Assembly: GCA_020634515.1 (NCBI GenBank)
Contig: JACKBL010000004.1
Span: forward strand, 558,001 to 622,000
Direction: 5' to 3'
Source of the DNA: Ardenticatenales bacterium
GTDB lineage: Bacteria; Chloroflexota; Anaerolineae; Promineifilales; Promineifilaceae
DNA length: 64,000 nt
Below are positions 8,544 to 17,519 of the stretch, in pieces. The notes beneath the pieces were generated by a model, which was not told the DNA's origin, made no database searches, and worked only from the letters and a program-made list of their open reading frames with translations. How positions within the stretch are numbered: the stretch's first letter is position 1; every line of letters starts with the position of its first letter. The position numbers and the translations under genes are program-made.

Positions 8544-10028
8544 TCAATTATTCCGGTCCCTGCCCCGCCACAGTCGCCATCCCACCCAGGCGACCAGCGC
8601 GGCGGCGAATCCCAGGCTGAGATAGGGGGCGGCGGGGGTGTCCGTGCCGGCACTCAAGGCAACAGATGGCGTCGGTGTGGTCGTCAGCGTCGCCGCCGTC
8701 CCCGTTACCGCCTGCGCGCGCGCATCCAGCGAACGCGCCGCCGTTTCCGCCTGTCGCCCGCTGCCCTCCGTGGGCGTCCCCGTCACTGTCGTGCGCGTCT
8801 CCCGCGCTTCGCTGGCGTACATCAGGTTCCCGTCCGCCACCCCCCCGGCGTCATCCACCAACAGCAGCCAGGCATCCGCCGCCCCCGCGCCAAAAGCAAA
8901 CGTATGCCCCGCCAACAGCGTGCCGCCCGCCTGCCCCAGCGCGACGCTGTTTGCCGCGTCCGCCGCCACGCTGCCCCCGTACGCCCGCTGCCACACGAGT
9001 TGACCATTCGCGTCCAGCCGCGCGGCCCAGGCGTCTCCATTCCCCGCCCCAAACGAATCCGTCGCCCCCACCACCAACAGCCCTTTATCCGGCAAGCGCA
9101 GCAGCCCATGGGTCTCATCCGTGCCTACGTCGCCAAGCGCGAACTGCCACACCACCTCCCCCGCCGTATCCAGTTGCCACACCCACGCATCCCGCCCCCC
9201 CATGCCCAGGGAATCGGTGTAGCCGGCAACCACCACGCCCCCATCCGCCGTCGGCTGTAGCGCGCGCGCCCCATCCGCCAGCGCCCCGCCATACCGATTC
9301 TGCCACAACACGTTCCCCTCCCGGTCCAGCTTCAGCACCCAGGCGTCGCTCAACGCCGCCCCAAAAGACCACGTTTCGCCGGCCACGACGAAGTTGCCGT
9401 CCGTCGTTCCCACCACCGCCGCAAACGTATCCACCGCCGCGCCGCCATAGGCCATTTGCCAGATCACCTCTCCCGCCGCGTCCAGCCGCCACACCCAGCC
9501 ATCGTCCCCGCCCGCGCTGCCGGAACTGGTGCTTCCCGCCACCCAGTAGCCGCCATCCAGGGGAGACCAGATGGCGCTGGCCGTTTCGTTACCCGTGCCG
9601 CCATAGGCGTTTTGCCACAAGCTGCGCCCCTGCACATCCAGGCGCGCTACCCAGGCGTCCTGCCCCACCACGTCGAAAGAGCGCGTGGTTCCCACGGCCA
9701 CGAATCCCCCCGCCGCCGCATTGACCACGGCGGCAAACGTGTCGTCTTCCGCGCCGCCATACACCTTTTGCCACACCACCCCGCCGTCGTCATTGAGCCG
9801 CCACACCCAGCCATCCTGCTTGCCCGCGCCAAACGAATCCGTATAGCCCGCCGCCAGGTAGCCCCCCTCTTCCAGTGTCACCACGGAGGCGGCGAAATCG
9901 GAGCCGGGGCTGCCATAGGTCAAGGCCCAGCCTTGCTGCTGTAGCCAGGTAAAGCCCAATGCGCCTGCCAGCAGGCTGAGGAGGAACCAGAGGGAGCGGG
10001 GGGGGATAGTGTGCCGGGTTTGCTTCAT
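8544..10028 (-). CDS. Exported, membrane-anchored beta-propeller-like repeat protein
   Basis: From the ATG at 10028 the protein has 494 residues. It opens with MKQTRH and a hydrophobic signal (LWFLLSLLAGALGFTWL). It then shows about eight repeats of some 48 residues with the pattern DGG-Y-V-A-G-x-T-x-SFG-x-G-x-x-DAWV-x-RLD-x-x-G-x-x-x-WQ-x-x-YGG. A low-complexity segment with Thr/Ala follows, then a C-terminal hydrophobic anchor (SLGFAAALVAWVGWRLW) and a basic tail. This repeat type occurs in secreted bacterial proteins annotated as beta-propeller or delta-60-like, usually without a known ligand. The longer ORF begins inside an intergenic repeat and is rejected. The 3' end converges on the acyl-CoA synthetase gene. 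Surface location is well supported; function is unknown. Confidence 0.85.
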   Translation of the reverse strand: MKQTRHTIPPRSLWFLLSLLAGALGFTWLQQQGWALTYGSPGSDFAASVVTLEEGGYLAAGYTDSFGAGKQDGWVWRLNDDGGVVWQKVYGGAEDDTFAAVVNAAAGGFVAVGTTRSFDVVGQDAWVARLDVQGRSLWQNAYGGTGNETASAIWSPLDGGYWVAGSTSSGSAGGDDGWVWRLDAAGEVIWQMAYGGAAVDTFAAVVGTTDGNFVVAGETWSFGAALSDAWVLKLDREGNVLWQNRYGGALADGARALQPTADGGVVVAGYTDSLGMGGRDAWVWQLDTAGEVVWQFALGDVGTDETHGLLRLPDKGLLVVGATDSFGAGNGDAWAARLDANGQLVWQRAYGGSVAADAANSVALGQAGGTLLAGHTFAFGAGAADAWLLLVDDAGGVADGNLMYASEARETRTTVTGTPTEGSGRQAETAARSLDARAQAVTGTAATLTTTPTPSVALSAGTDTPAAPYLSLGFAAALVAWVGWRLWRGRDRNN

Positions 10029-10052
10029 TATATGTGACTCTACTGAAAAAAG

Positions 10053-10126
10053 GCCAAAAACCGGGTTTTTGCACATGAACCACTCTGGTAATTTCAGCCG
10101 AACAATCAAAAAACCCGGTTTTTTCA
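10053..10126. repeat. Inverted AAACCGGGTTT repeats upstream of the propeller gene
   Basis: The palindromic core AAAAACCGGGTTTTT appears at about 10063-10077 and its counterpart AAAAAACCCGGTTTTTT near 10107-10123, flanked by TGAAAAAA and TTCAGTGA. Together they can fold into a long stem. Related copies occur at 10681-10736. They lie in the 5' flank of the minus-strand propeller gene and could be REP-like elements or part of its leader. Confidence 0.6.
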
Positions 10127-10153
10127 GTGAACTCATATGTAACTGCTGACGTT

Positions 10154-10210
10154 CTCGTGGGCTGAGCTTGTCGAAGCCCATGTCGCCTTCGGCAGGCTCA
10201 GGCAACGGAC
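10154..10210. repeat. Intergenic stem-loop repeat GAGCTTGTCGAAG…CTTCGGCAGGCTC (copy 1)
   Basis: CTCGTGGGCTGAGCTTGTCG AAGCC is followed by a short spacer and CCTTCGGCAGGCTCAGGCAAC, forming an imperfect inverted repeat. Three more copies of the family are found at 36523-36580, 39650-39730 (opposite orientation) and 43616-43669, all between genes. The family resembles the REP-type 'cttcgacaggctcag' repeats common in many bacterial genomes. Confidence 0.8.
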
Positions 10211-10292
10211 TAAAGGCTCAGGCAACGGACTAAAGGCTCAGGCAACGGACTAAAGGCTCAGGCAACGGGCTAAAGGTTCAGGCAATGGGCCA
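10195..10292. repeat. Five-copy 20-bp tandem repeat
   Basis: The unit GGCTCAGGCAACGGACTAAA is repeated exactly three times from 10195 and then twice with substitutions (GGGC for GGAC; GGTTCAGGCAATGGGCC). It arises directly from the 3' arm of the stem-loop repeat at 10154-10210, so it looks like slippage expansion of that element. It ends 11 nt before the stop codon of the VOC gene. Confidence 0.9.
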
Positions 10293-10303
10293 GATGGTCA
10301 CCA

Positions 10304-10669
10304 TCATCTATTGCTTTCCAGGGAAAAGGGGTTCCCTTCGGGATCGACGCCGTTGACCACGCGCGTGCCGGGGGCGGCCTCAAACAGGTCGCCCAGGGAG
10401 ACGCCTTGAGCCAGCAGCGCCCGGCGTGCTTCCTCAATCTGGGCGACGCGGAACACGATTTTGGGCGCATCCCGCCCCAGGTCGCGCTGCCCGCCGCCGT
10501 GCAAGGCCAGCGTACACGCGCCCGTGCCAAATGTGACCCAGGACTCGGCGCTGTAGTCAACCAACCCGCGCGGATAGGTCACTTCCAGGCCAAGAAGGTC
10601 ACGGTAGAAACGCACCTGCGCGTCCATGTCTTGGGCGTATAAGATAATCTCCATCAGTTCCAGAATCAT
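10304..10669 (-). CDS. VOC superfamily (glyoxalase/bleomycin-resistance-like) protein
   Basis: The 121-residue single-module VOC fold begins MILELMEIILYAQDMDAQV and continues with FYRDLLGLEV, then TLALHGGG in the middle and DPEGNPFSLES at the end. The classic metal-ligand positions appear filled by E7 or H55-type residues and a C-terminal E, but this is read by pattern only. The start is supported by AAGGAG 2-7 nt before the ATG. Members include glyoxalase I, dioxygenases and fosfomycin or bleomycin resistance proteins, and the substrate cannot be predicted here. It lies downstream of yedK on the same strand, separated by an inverted repeat. Confidence 0.8.
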   Translation of the reverse strand: MILELMEIILYAQDMDAQVRFYRDLLGLEVTYPRGLVDYSAESWVTFGTGACTLALHGGGQRDLGRDAPKIVFRVAQIEEARRALLAQGVSLGDLFEAAPGTRVVNGVDPEGNPFSLESNR

Positions 10670-10680
10670 CTCTCCTTGCC

Positions 10681-10736
10681 AGAAACCGGGTTTTTCCTTC
10701 GAGAACCAGGTTTCTTGGGCTAAAAACCCGGTTTCT
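10681..10736. terminator. 15-bp perfect inverted repeat after yedK
   Basis: Arms AGAAACCGGGTTTTT (10681-10695) and AAAAACCCGGTTTCT (10722-10736) are exact complements separated by 26 nt, directly after the yedK stop codon on the minus strand. The T-rich arm ends make it plausible as a terminator, but it also belongs to the AAACCGGGTTT repeat family near 10.05-10.13 kb. Confidence 0.55.
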
Positions 10737-11402
10737 TTACACGATTTGTATGCAGTCGGGCGAGTCGTTGAAGGGGCTGTTGACGAGGGTGCTGACGGGG
10801 TAGGCGCTCATGTTTGCGGCGGGGTAGGGTTGCAACAGGGGCTGCACCATGTCGGGGCGCTGGCTGTGGGGGTCGAGCCAGGCGGTGTATTGCTCCGGGG
10901 GGATGATGAGGGGCATTCGGTTGTGGATGGGGCGCAGTAGTTCGTTGGGTTCGGTGGTGAGGATGGCGCAGGATTCGACTTCGGAGCCGTCAGAAGCGAT
11001 CCAGCGTTCCCAAATGCCGGCAATTCCCCACACACCCCCATCCCGTGCCATAATGTACATCGGCTGCTTCTTCCCGTTCAACTTCCGCCACTCGTAGAAA
11101 CCTGATGCCGGCACCAGGCAGCGTCGGTACCTGAATGCGGCGCGGAAGGAAGGTTTTTCCGCGACCGTTTCCGCACGGGCGTTGATCATGCGCGCTCCCA
11201 TGCCAGGGTCTTTCGCCCAGGAAGGAATCAGGCCCCAATGGAGATACGTGAGTTCCCGTTGTCCATTGGCCGCGACGCGGACCACGGCGACGGGCTGCGT
11301 GGGCGCGATGTTGTAGCGGGGCGCTAATGGCGGCATTTCCGCCAACGCAAACTGAGCCGCCACATCTTCCGTGGCCGCGGCCAGGGTAAATCGTCCACAC
11401 AT
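10737..11402 (-). CDS. yedK: SOS response-associated protein, YedK/HMCES family
   Basis: The 221-residue protein starts MCGRFTLAA, giving the catalytic Cys2 that cross-links to abasic sites in single-stranded DNA once Met1 is removed. The other family signatures are present: YNIAPTQ, HWGLIPSWAKD, the conserved INARAET (Asn/Glu active-site loop), RCLVPASGFYEW and HNRMPLII (active-site His). Length is typical. The family protects ssDNA abasic sites during replication by forming a thiazolidine DNA-protein link. It is followed by the VOC gene. No LexA-type operator is obvious upstream. Confidence 0.95.
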   Translation of the reverse strand: MCGRFTLAAATEDVAAQFALAEMPPLAPRYNIAPTQPVAVVRVAANGQRELTYLHWGLIPSWAKDPGMGARMINARAETVAEKPSFRAAFRYRRCLVPASGFYEWRKLNGKKQPMYIMARDGGVWGIAGIWERWIASDGSEVESCAILTTEPNELLRPIHNRMPLIIPPEQYTAWLDPHSQRPDMVQPLLQPYPAANMSAYPVSTLVNSPFNDSPDCIQIV

Positions 11403-11556
11403 ATTAGCCTCCTATCGCGCGGGCACGCGAACAGATGCCTGCCAGGGTGATTGGGGAGAATGTGGGCGGCAGAGGAGAACCCAATGCCGGCACAAGACCA
11501 TATGTTCTTATTCTACCTGACCACAAAGCGGCTGACGAATTTCCCCCACCTCGCCA

Positions 11557-11799
11557 TCACTCCCCACTGCCCGCCCCCGCGTACATCGTGCCCCAGGACA
11601 TCGCGGATGGGCGGCTCCGCTCCTGGCAGCGCAGATTTCGATTACTTGCATGACGCCAGAAATATGTTTGCTCCCCCGTGACCATCAGGCGGCGGCTGCG
11701 TAAGATCAATTCCCCACCGCAGGTCGGGCAATACGCCGTGTCAGGCGCATCCACATCCGCTAAAATAGATTCACCATTTGCTAAACACGCAGTCTTCAT
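11557..11799 (-). CDS. Small zinc-ribbon-like protein (CoiA N-terminal-like)
   Basis: About 80 residues starting MKTACLANGESI. It contains CPTCGGEL (one CxxC knuckle) followed by 'LRSRRLMVTGEQTYFWRHAS' and a later single Cys. The spacing resembles the N-terminal zinc-finger region of CoiA-like competence/nuclease proteins, which read 'CP.CGG.l..r…r..hFaH'. The nuclease domain is absent, so the protein is either a stand-alone zinc ribbon or a remnant. A slightly longer start at 11814 is possible. Function unknown. Confidence 0.5.
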   Translation of the reverse strand: MKTACLANGESILADVDAPDTAYCPTCGGELILRSRRLMVTGEQTYFWRHASNRNLRCQERSRPSAMSWGTMYAGAGSGE

Positions 11800-11941
11800 C
11801 GTATCCGACCTCACTCACCAAAACTGATACCCAAAACGACTACTTGACGATAGCAGCGGCGGCTTAAGACAGCAATTAAGCACAACACAGCCGAACTGTT
11901 ATCCCGGTGATGGCTTGGGGCGGATGCAGTCGAAAATACCT

Positions 11942-12778
11942 ATGCTCAAAATCACTGTCATTACCCTGGCCATCAACATTCCCGGGCCTGTTGCCGTCGC
12001 CCGTTTGCGCCAACTGGGGGCCAACGTGACCAAAATCGAACCGCCCACGGGCGATCCTCTGGCGCTCGCCGCCCCCGCCTGGTATGACCACCTGCATCAA
12101 GGTGTGCGCGTCATCGCCCTGGACCTGAAGCGGGAAGCGGACCGGGCGCAATTGGAGCCGTTGCTGGCGTCCGCCGACCTGTTGCTAACCTCCATGCGCC
12201 CGCGCGCGCTGGCGCGCCTGCGTCTGGATGCCGCGTCCGTGGCCGCGCGTCACCCCCATCTCTGCCAGTTGTCCATTGTCGGCTACCCCGGTCCCCAGGC
12301 CAATGAGGCCGGCCATGATCTCACGTACCAGGCCAGCCTCGGCCTCGTGCAGCCGCCGCGGCTGCCACGCACGCTATTGGCGGATCTGGCGGGCGCGGAG
12401 CGGGCAGTGAGCGAGGCGCTGGCGCTGCTGTTGGCGCGGGCGCAGGGCCAGGGGGCGGCAGCCACGGAGCTGGCGCTTTCCGCGGCTGCCACGCCTTTTG
12501 CCGACCCGTGGCGGTATGGTTTGACGCGCCCGGAAGGGGTGCTGGGGGGCGGCATTCCGGGCTACAACTTGTATGAGACGCGGGACGGATGGGTGGCGCT
12601 GGCGGCGTTGGAGCCGCATTTTTGGCGGCGGTTTTTGGACGCGATGGGGAGTGGGGGCGAGAATGCCGGCATTTCCCCCGCCCCCGACCTCGCCCACTTT
12701 TTCCGCCAACGCCCGACCGCCGAGTGGCTCGCCTGGGCCAGGGCGCACGACATCCCCCTGGCGGCTGTTGCCGAATAG
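11942..12778 (+). CDS. CaiB/BaiF (class III) CoA-transferase family protein, short form
   Basis: The N-terminal fold signature is present: INIPGPVAVARLRQLGANV, then KIEPPTGDP. The catalytic Asp region is preserved as 'NEAGHDLTYQASLG', where family enzymes use the Asp of 'GHDl.y' to form an aspartyl-CoA thioester. A 'LLADLAGAERAVSEALALLL' helix and 'YNLYETRDGWVALAALEPHFW' follow, as in CaiB/BaiF proteins. At about 279 residues it is shorter than the usual 380-400. The C-terminal part is compact and ends naturally at TAG. Upstream in-frame ATGs at 11915 and 11927 are possible, and no clear ribosome site decides between them. The substrate is unknown. A sharp composition switch occurs inside the gene at 12664. 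Confidence 0.8.
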   Translation: MLKITVITLAINIPGPVAVARLRQLGANVTKIEPPTGDPLALAAPAWYDHLHQGVRVIALDLKREADRAQLEPLLASADLLLTSMRPRALARLRLDAASVAARHPHLCQLSIVGYPGPQANEAGHDLTYQASLGLVQPPRLPRTLLADLAGAERAVSEALALLLARAQGQGAAATELALSAAATPFADPWRYGLTRPEGVLGGGIPGYNLYETRDGWVALAALEPHFWRRFLDAMGSGGENAGISPAPDLAHFFRQRPTAEWLAWARAHDIPLAAVAE

Positions 12779-12966
12779 GGCGGATAGACGCGGATGAGGT
12801 CAGCGTGTCTTTTCTGTCGTTGATGGGTGATGTGGGGGATTTGTTTTTGGTGTTACTGACTACGCGAAAAGCCACCATGCCGGCATTGTCCTTCAACGCC
12901 GGGCTGTTTGTTCGTTGTGTTTCTTGTCTTTGGCTACACGAAATGTTACGCGCCGACCGAACCCGA

Positions 12967-15417
12967 CTAACGCCGCGCAAAAACGGGCAGGTAAAGCTGG
13001 TGACTGCCCTGCGTGGCTTCCGTCATAATTAGCGTCACGGCAAAGATGGCCGGGTCCGTCGCCGAAGTCGCGCGCAAGATAACGGTATCCGCCGCGCCCA
13101 TCTCCGCCAGCGGCGACAGCACCACGGTCACCACCAGCGCGCGGCTTTCGCCCACGGCCATGTCCGCCAGAATCGCCATCTCGCCCGCATACGGGGGCGC
13201 GAACTGCGTGAACCAGCCGTAGGTGGCTAACGTCATGGTGTAACTATCCGAAATGTTGCCGGCATTTGTCACCGTAATAACGTAGCTCACCATCCCGCCG
13301 GGAACCGTGCCCCCACTCAGGGAAGCAGGCAGCCAGATCGCCGGCGCGGTCGCCGCCTGGGACGTCAACGCCGTCGTCGTAAACAGGGTATTGAATCCCA
13401 GCGACGCCACTTCCAGCAGCGCCGTATCCGTCACACCCGCCGCCGTCCCCAGAGGGACGCTGACGACCACCTGGAAGAATAAGACGCCGCCCGGAGCCAG
13501 CGGCTCCGTTTCCGTCATCGGCGGGCTGAACTGCGTCGGCCAGGTGTTGCCGGACAGGAACAGCGCGTATGTGTCCGTGATGTTTCCGTCGTTTTCCAGC
13601 CCCACGGTGTAGGTGACGGCCCCGCCCGGACGCCCCGCGCCTCCACCAACGGCTACAATGTCAAACGAGGGATCCGCCGCGGCCACGGTGGTCACGGTTG
13701 TCGTCGGGCCAAAGGCGGGGTCCACGGGGGTGGATAGCGCCAGCACGGCGGTATCTTGTGTCCCGGCTACGGCTTCCCGGGGCACGCTGACGACGACAGT
13801 CAGTGAGAGGCTTTGCCCGGTGGTCAGGGGGCCTGTGTGGTCGAGTGCCGGCATTAACCCCACCTCCCACGCCGCCCCCGTCAACGAAACATTATAATCG
13901 TAAATCGAAGTACTCGTGTTCGTCAGCCAGACGGTATAAGTGACCACGTCCTTGGGCGTGCCCAGGCCCGTCTGTGCCGGCGAGAGCAGCGCCGCGGGCG
14001 CGGCCAACGCCACGCTGCGTAGGGTGGTGGCGATCTCCGCGCCATCATTCTGCCACGACGACACCAGCAGCACGGCCTCATCCGCCACGCCCACGGGCGT
14101 ATTTGCCGGCACGGTCACCGTCACCAATACGGTCTGCGCCGCGCCCGCCACCAGCGGCAGCGTCTGCGTCATCGGCGGCGCAAATGCCGTCGGCCAGCTA
14201 AACCCGCTCAAACTCAGCGCATACTGGTCGGCTACCCCGCCGGTGTTCGTCACGGCCACGCTGTAGGTGATCACGGAGCCGGGTAGCCCACCCCCCGTTT
14301 GCGCCGGACTGACGTTGACGCCGGGTCCACTGTTGCGTGTGCTGATGGTGGCGGTGGCGATGATGCCGGCATCCAACCGCGACGCCGCCCACACAAAAGC
14401 CACATCCGTGCCAATCACCGGATTCGGCGGCAACGTCACCATCACCCCCACGTCCGCGCTTTCGCACGGCGCCAGCGCCGCCGTCTCCGTCAATGGATTC
14501 GTGAACGTGGCATCCCAGAGCGTCGTCGGCCACGACGCGCCCCCTGCCTGCAAACCGAAGCTGTCCGCCTCGGTCCCCGTATTCGTCACCGTCAGCGTAT
14601 ACGTGACCGCCTGCCCCGGTTCCCCCACGCCCTCTGCCTCCGGCGTGATGGACACACCCGCCACTGCCGGCATCTCGCCCACGCCATACCAGACCGCCAG
14701 ACCATCATGCAGCGCGTTTTCCGCCGGCACCCCGGTATCCACATACAAAATGCCCGCGCTCCCGGTCTGATCCTCAATCCCCGCCACCGCGAAAAGCGCG
14801 CTGGACATCGCCAGATACTGCACGCGCACATCCCCCGTATCCAGGTCCAGGATCACCTCAAACGTATCCGCGGCCCCTAACAGATTCTCATACTTGTAAT
14901 ACTCAATCACAAACCAGTTCCGCCCCTGGCTGGTCTCGTGCAGCGTGTACACAGCCGCGTCCGGGTCATCAAACGTGTGCAAATAGATGTTCCCCCAGGC
15001 GGCGTAAATCGCCCCGTTCGGGTCCAGTGGCGTCGCGTTGGGAATGGGCGGGATGCCGCTGGGCGCATCGTCGTCGTACAGGTTGTCGTCCCCAAACAGC
15101 ACGGTGGCAAAGTCGTTGAACCAGACATGATCATACGCCTCGCCATAAAAGGTGAAGCTCTGGCTCAGCGGCAGCGTCACGGACACATAATCGGGCAAAT
15201 CCAGATCGCCCGCGTCCAGGTCCCAGCGCGTTCCTCCCGTGGCATCCACCCACTGAAACGTCACGCCGCTGCCGCACGTATCGCTGTCCGCCACGCTGTA
15301 ATCCGTGCGCGGCGCGGCAACCGCCACCGGCGGCGCGCCTGCCAACCCGCGCCACACCCCGCCCACCAGCGCGGCTCCTAACAACAGCGGCAGCAAAACA
15401 AGCAATCGACGTTTCAT
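12967..15417 (-). CDS. Exported protein with tandem Ig-like (DUF11/NEW3-type) repeats
   Basis: From the ATG at 15417 it has 816 residues. A signal peptide comes first (MKRRLLVLLPLLLGAALVGG). An N-terminal beta-rich domain with TFYGEAYDHVWFNDFATVLF and a closing 'VAGIEDQTGSAGILYV' resembles PA14/nidogen-like modules of secreted proteins. About six repeats of some 85 residues then follow, each with GxPGxxVTYxVxVTNxG…DxYxLxLSGxxWPT and '…VVVSVP…AGxxDTAxLxxxS', typical of conserved-repeat (DUF11/NEW3-like) adhesin stalks. It ends with 'SHQLYLPVFARR'. No enzyme motif is seen. It is probably a cell-surface or sheath protein. The longer upstream start at 15435 lacks a better ribosome site. Confidence 0.85.
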   Translation of the reverse strand: MKRRLLVLLPLLLGAALVGGVWRGLAGAPPVAVAAPRTDYSVADSDTCGSGVTFQWVDATGGTRWDLDAGDLDLPDYVSVTLPLSQSFTFYGEAYDHVWFNDFATVLFGDDNLYDDDAPSGIPPIPNATPLDPNGAIYAAWGNIYLHTFDDPDAAVYTLHETSQGRNWFVIEYYKYENLLGAADTFEVILDLDTGDVRVQYLAMSSALFAVAGIEDQTGSAGILYVDTGVPAENALHDGLAVWYGVGEMPAVAGVSITPEAEGVGEPGQAVTYTLTVTNTGTEADSFGLQAGGASWPTTLWDATFTNPLTETAALAPCESADVGVMVTLPPNPVIGTDVAFVWAASRLDAGIIATATISTRNSGPGVNVSPAQTGGGLPGSVITYSVAVTNTGGVADQYALSLSGFSWPTAFAPPMTQTLPLVAGAAQTVLVTVTVPANTPVGVADEAVLLVSSWQNDGAEIATTLRSVALAAPAALLSPAQTGLGTPKDVVTYTVWLTNTSTSIYDYNVSLTGAAWEVGLMPALDHTGPLTTGQSLSLTVVVSVPREAVAGTQDTAVLALSTPVDPAFGPTTTVTTVAAADPSFDIVAVGGGAGRPGGAVTYTVGLENDGNITDTYALFLSGNTWPTQFSPPMTETEPLAPGGVLFFQVVVSVPLGTAAGVTDTALLEVASLGFNTLFTTTALTSQAATAPAIWLPASLSGGTVPGGMVSYVITVTNAGNISDSYTMTLATYGWFTQFAPPYAGEMAILADMAVGESRALVVTVVLSPLAEMGAADTVILRATSATDPAIFAVTLIMTEATQGSHQLYLPVFARR

Positions 15418-15534
15418 AGCAATCTCCTGGCACAAAACATGAGGACGGCATGTAGACTTTCGGTGTATTCATCTCCCCTTCGGGGCGATCCCCATTATGC
15501 CTCACATTGTCGGATCAGGCTTTCCGCGTCACCC

Positions 15535-17385
15535 TCATTGTTCCGTTACCCAATCCGTCACCAGTTCCTCCAGGATGGGGAAGGGCACGCTGCCGTTTTG
15601 CAGGATGAGGTCATGGAAGGCGGCGATGTCGAAGGCGCCGCCGAGCGCGGTTTGCGCCTGGTCGCGCAGGCGCAGCAGGGTGAGCTGCCCCACTTTGTAC
15701 GTCACGGCCTGCCCGGGCCAGACGATGTACCGCTCCACCTCGCCGACGGCCACGCTTTCCGGCCAGTTCATCGTCTGCACAAAGTAGTCAATGGCCTGCT
15801 GCCGCGTCCAGCCCTGGGCGTGAATGCCCGTGTCCAGCACGAGGCGCACGGCGCGGAACAACTCCGCCTGTAGGCGACCATAATCCCCATACGGGTCGTC
15901 TGTGTAGACGCCATAATCCGCCGCCAGCCGCTCCGCATAGAGCGCCCATCCCTCGGCGAAGCCCGTGAGGACGGTGGCGCGGCGAAAGGTAGGTAGGCTG
16001 GTCTCCTCCACCTGAATAGACAACTGGAAGTGATGGCCGGGCACGCCTTCGTGGTAGGCCAGCGTGGGCAGTTCCACGAAAGAGATGAAGCGCCCCTGGG
16101 ATAGGTTGGCGGAGAAGTAGCCGGGACGGGAGCCATCAACGGGCGGGGCGTTGTAGTAGGCGAGGGAGCCGCCACCGCGAAAATCGGGGACGGGCACGAT
16201 TTGCAGCGCCGCCCGTGGGCGCAGGTTAAACGCGGCGTCCATCTTGGCCATGCCCCGGTCCATCGCCGACTGGTAAGCGGCAATCGCCGCGTCGCGGTCT
16301 GCCTGGGAAGCGATGGAGATGCCGCCGCCGGCCTGGTACATCTGCCCCGTGCCCCGCACCAGGTCGGTGGAGAAGCCTTGCGCCACCAGCAGGTCGCGCA
16401 TTTCTTCCTGGATGCGGGCCACTTCTTGCAGGCCGAGCGCGTGAATCTCGGCGGCGGTGAGGTCCGTGCTGGTGTGATGGCGCAAGGCGTAGGCGTAGTA
16501 GGCGTCACCGTTGGGCAGCTTCCAGACGCCATCGTCGGTGGTGGCCTGCTGGCGCAGCTCGCGCAAGGTGGCGGCGAGGCGATCATAGGCGGGATACACG
16601 GTGTTTTCTACCTCCGCCAGCGCGGCGGCGGCGATGGTTTCCTTGTCGGCGGCGCTGATGTTGTCCAATTCTTGCAAGCGGCGGTGGAATTCGGCGTAGA
16701 AAAGGCTCTGCGCGGCGGGCTGCCCGGTGATGCTGCCCATTTCCGCCAGCACGCGGTCAAAAACGAATCGGGGTGGAATCATGCCGGCATCCGCGCGTAC
16801 CCCCAAAGCAACGATAGCCTGGTCGAATTTGACGCCTACCTGCGCCAAACGGGCAACGTAATCTTGCGCGTCTGGCAAATGCCGTAGTGGGTGAACATAA
16901 GCCATGAACGTGGGCAGGCTGTTCTGGATGCCGAACACCTGGTTGACGGGATAATCATGGAGGGCAAAGTCGTGACCACGCACCTGATCATCCAGCAGCC
17001 AGATGTAAATGTCGCGGGAAACGCGCTGCGCGGGGGTGAGCGTGGCGGGATCCAACGCTTGGAGACGGGCCAGATTGCCGGCAGCAAGCTGATACGTTTC
17101 CTCCTGATAAGCGGGGGAGACGTTGGTCAATTCGTCCTGGGGAATGCCAAAGGCATCGGCGAGGCCCAGTTCCGTGGCCCATTCGGGATCACGGCGCAGC
17201 ATTTGGGCGAAGATTTGCGCGAAGAGGGCGTCCGGGTCGAGGGCGTCCCACTGCTCCGGGGACACGGGCGTGACGGGGGCCAGCGTGGCGGCGGGCGTGG
17301 GCGCGGTGGTGGGGGTGATGGGTGGGGAAGCGCGGCAGGCAACCAGAACGAGGAGTAAGGCAAGGAGGGTGAAATACCGTTTCAT
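15535..17385 (-). CDS. DUF885-family lipoprotein, putative metallopeptidase
   Basis: From the ATG at 17385, behind a strong GGAGG, the protein has 616 residues. It begins with a lipoprotein signal (LLALLLVLVACRAS, lipidation Cys) and a short Thr/Pro linker. The body matches DUF885 proteins throughout, with the hallmark 'YHEGVPGHHFQL' (HExxxxH-like zinc motif near residue 440), a downstream 'FAEGWALYAERLA' Glu and 'PGQAVTYKVG'. DUF885 proteins are annotated as putative peptidases, some gliding-related. The length is normal. It is divergent from the fructose-bisphosphatase gene, sharing a 134-nt intergenic region. Confidence 0.88.
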   Translation of the reverse strand: MKRYFTLLALLLVLVACRASPPITPTTAPTPAATLAPVTPVSPEQWDALDPDALFAQIFAQMLRRDPEWATELGLADAFGIPQDELTNVSPAYQEETYQLAAGNLARLQALDPATLTPAQRVSRDIYIWLLDDQVRGHDFALHDYPVNQVFGIQNSLPTFMAYVHPLRHLPDAQDYVARLAQVGVKFDQAIVALGVRADAGMIPPRFVFDRVLAEMGSITGQPAAQSLFYAEFHRRLQELDNISAADKETIAAAALAEVENTVYPAYDRLAATLRELRQQATTDDGVWKLPNGDAYYAYALRHHTSTDLTAAEIHALGLQEVARIQEEMRDLLVAQGFSTDLVRGTGQMYQAGGGISIASQADRDAAIAAYQSAMDRGMAKMDAAFNLRPRAALQIVPVPDFRGGGSLAYYNAPPVDGSRPGYFSANLSQGRFISFVELPTLAYHEGVPGHHFQLSIQVEETSLPTFRRATVLTGFAEGWALYAERLAADYGVYTDDPYGDYGRLQAELFRAVRLVLDTGIHAQGWTRQQAIDYFVQTMNWPESVAVGEVERYIVWPGQAVTYKVGQLTLLRLRDQAQTALGGAFDIAAFHDLILQNGSVPFPILEELVTDWVTEQ

Positions 17386-17519
17386 GGGAACCTCCGTGGG
17401 TGAGGACCGGCGCAGAAATGATGTTCCTGATGCCGGCACGCCATTCCTGGCAACGGTCCGGTTTATGCTATTATACAGGCATCTGGCCCGGGATTTCCAG
17501 ACACAACGAAGGAAAGCAC

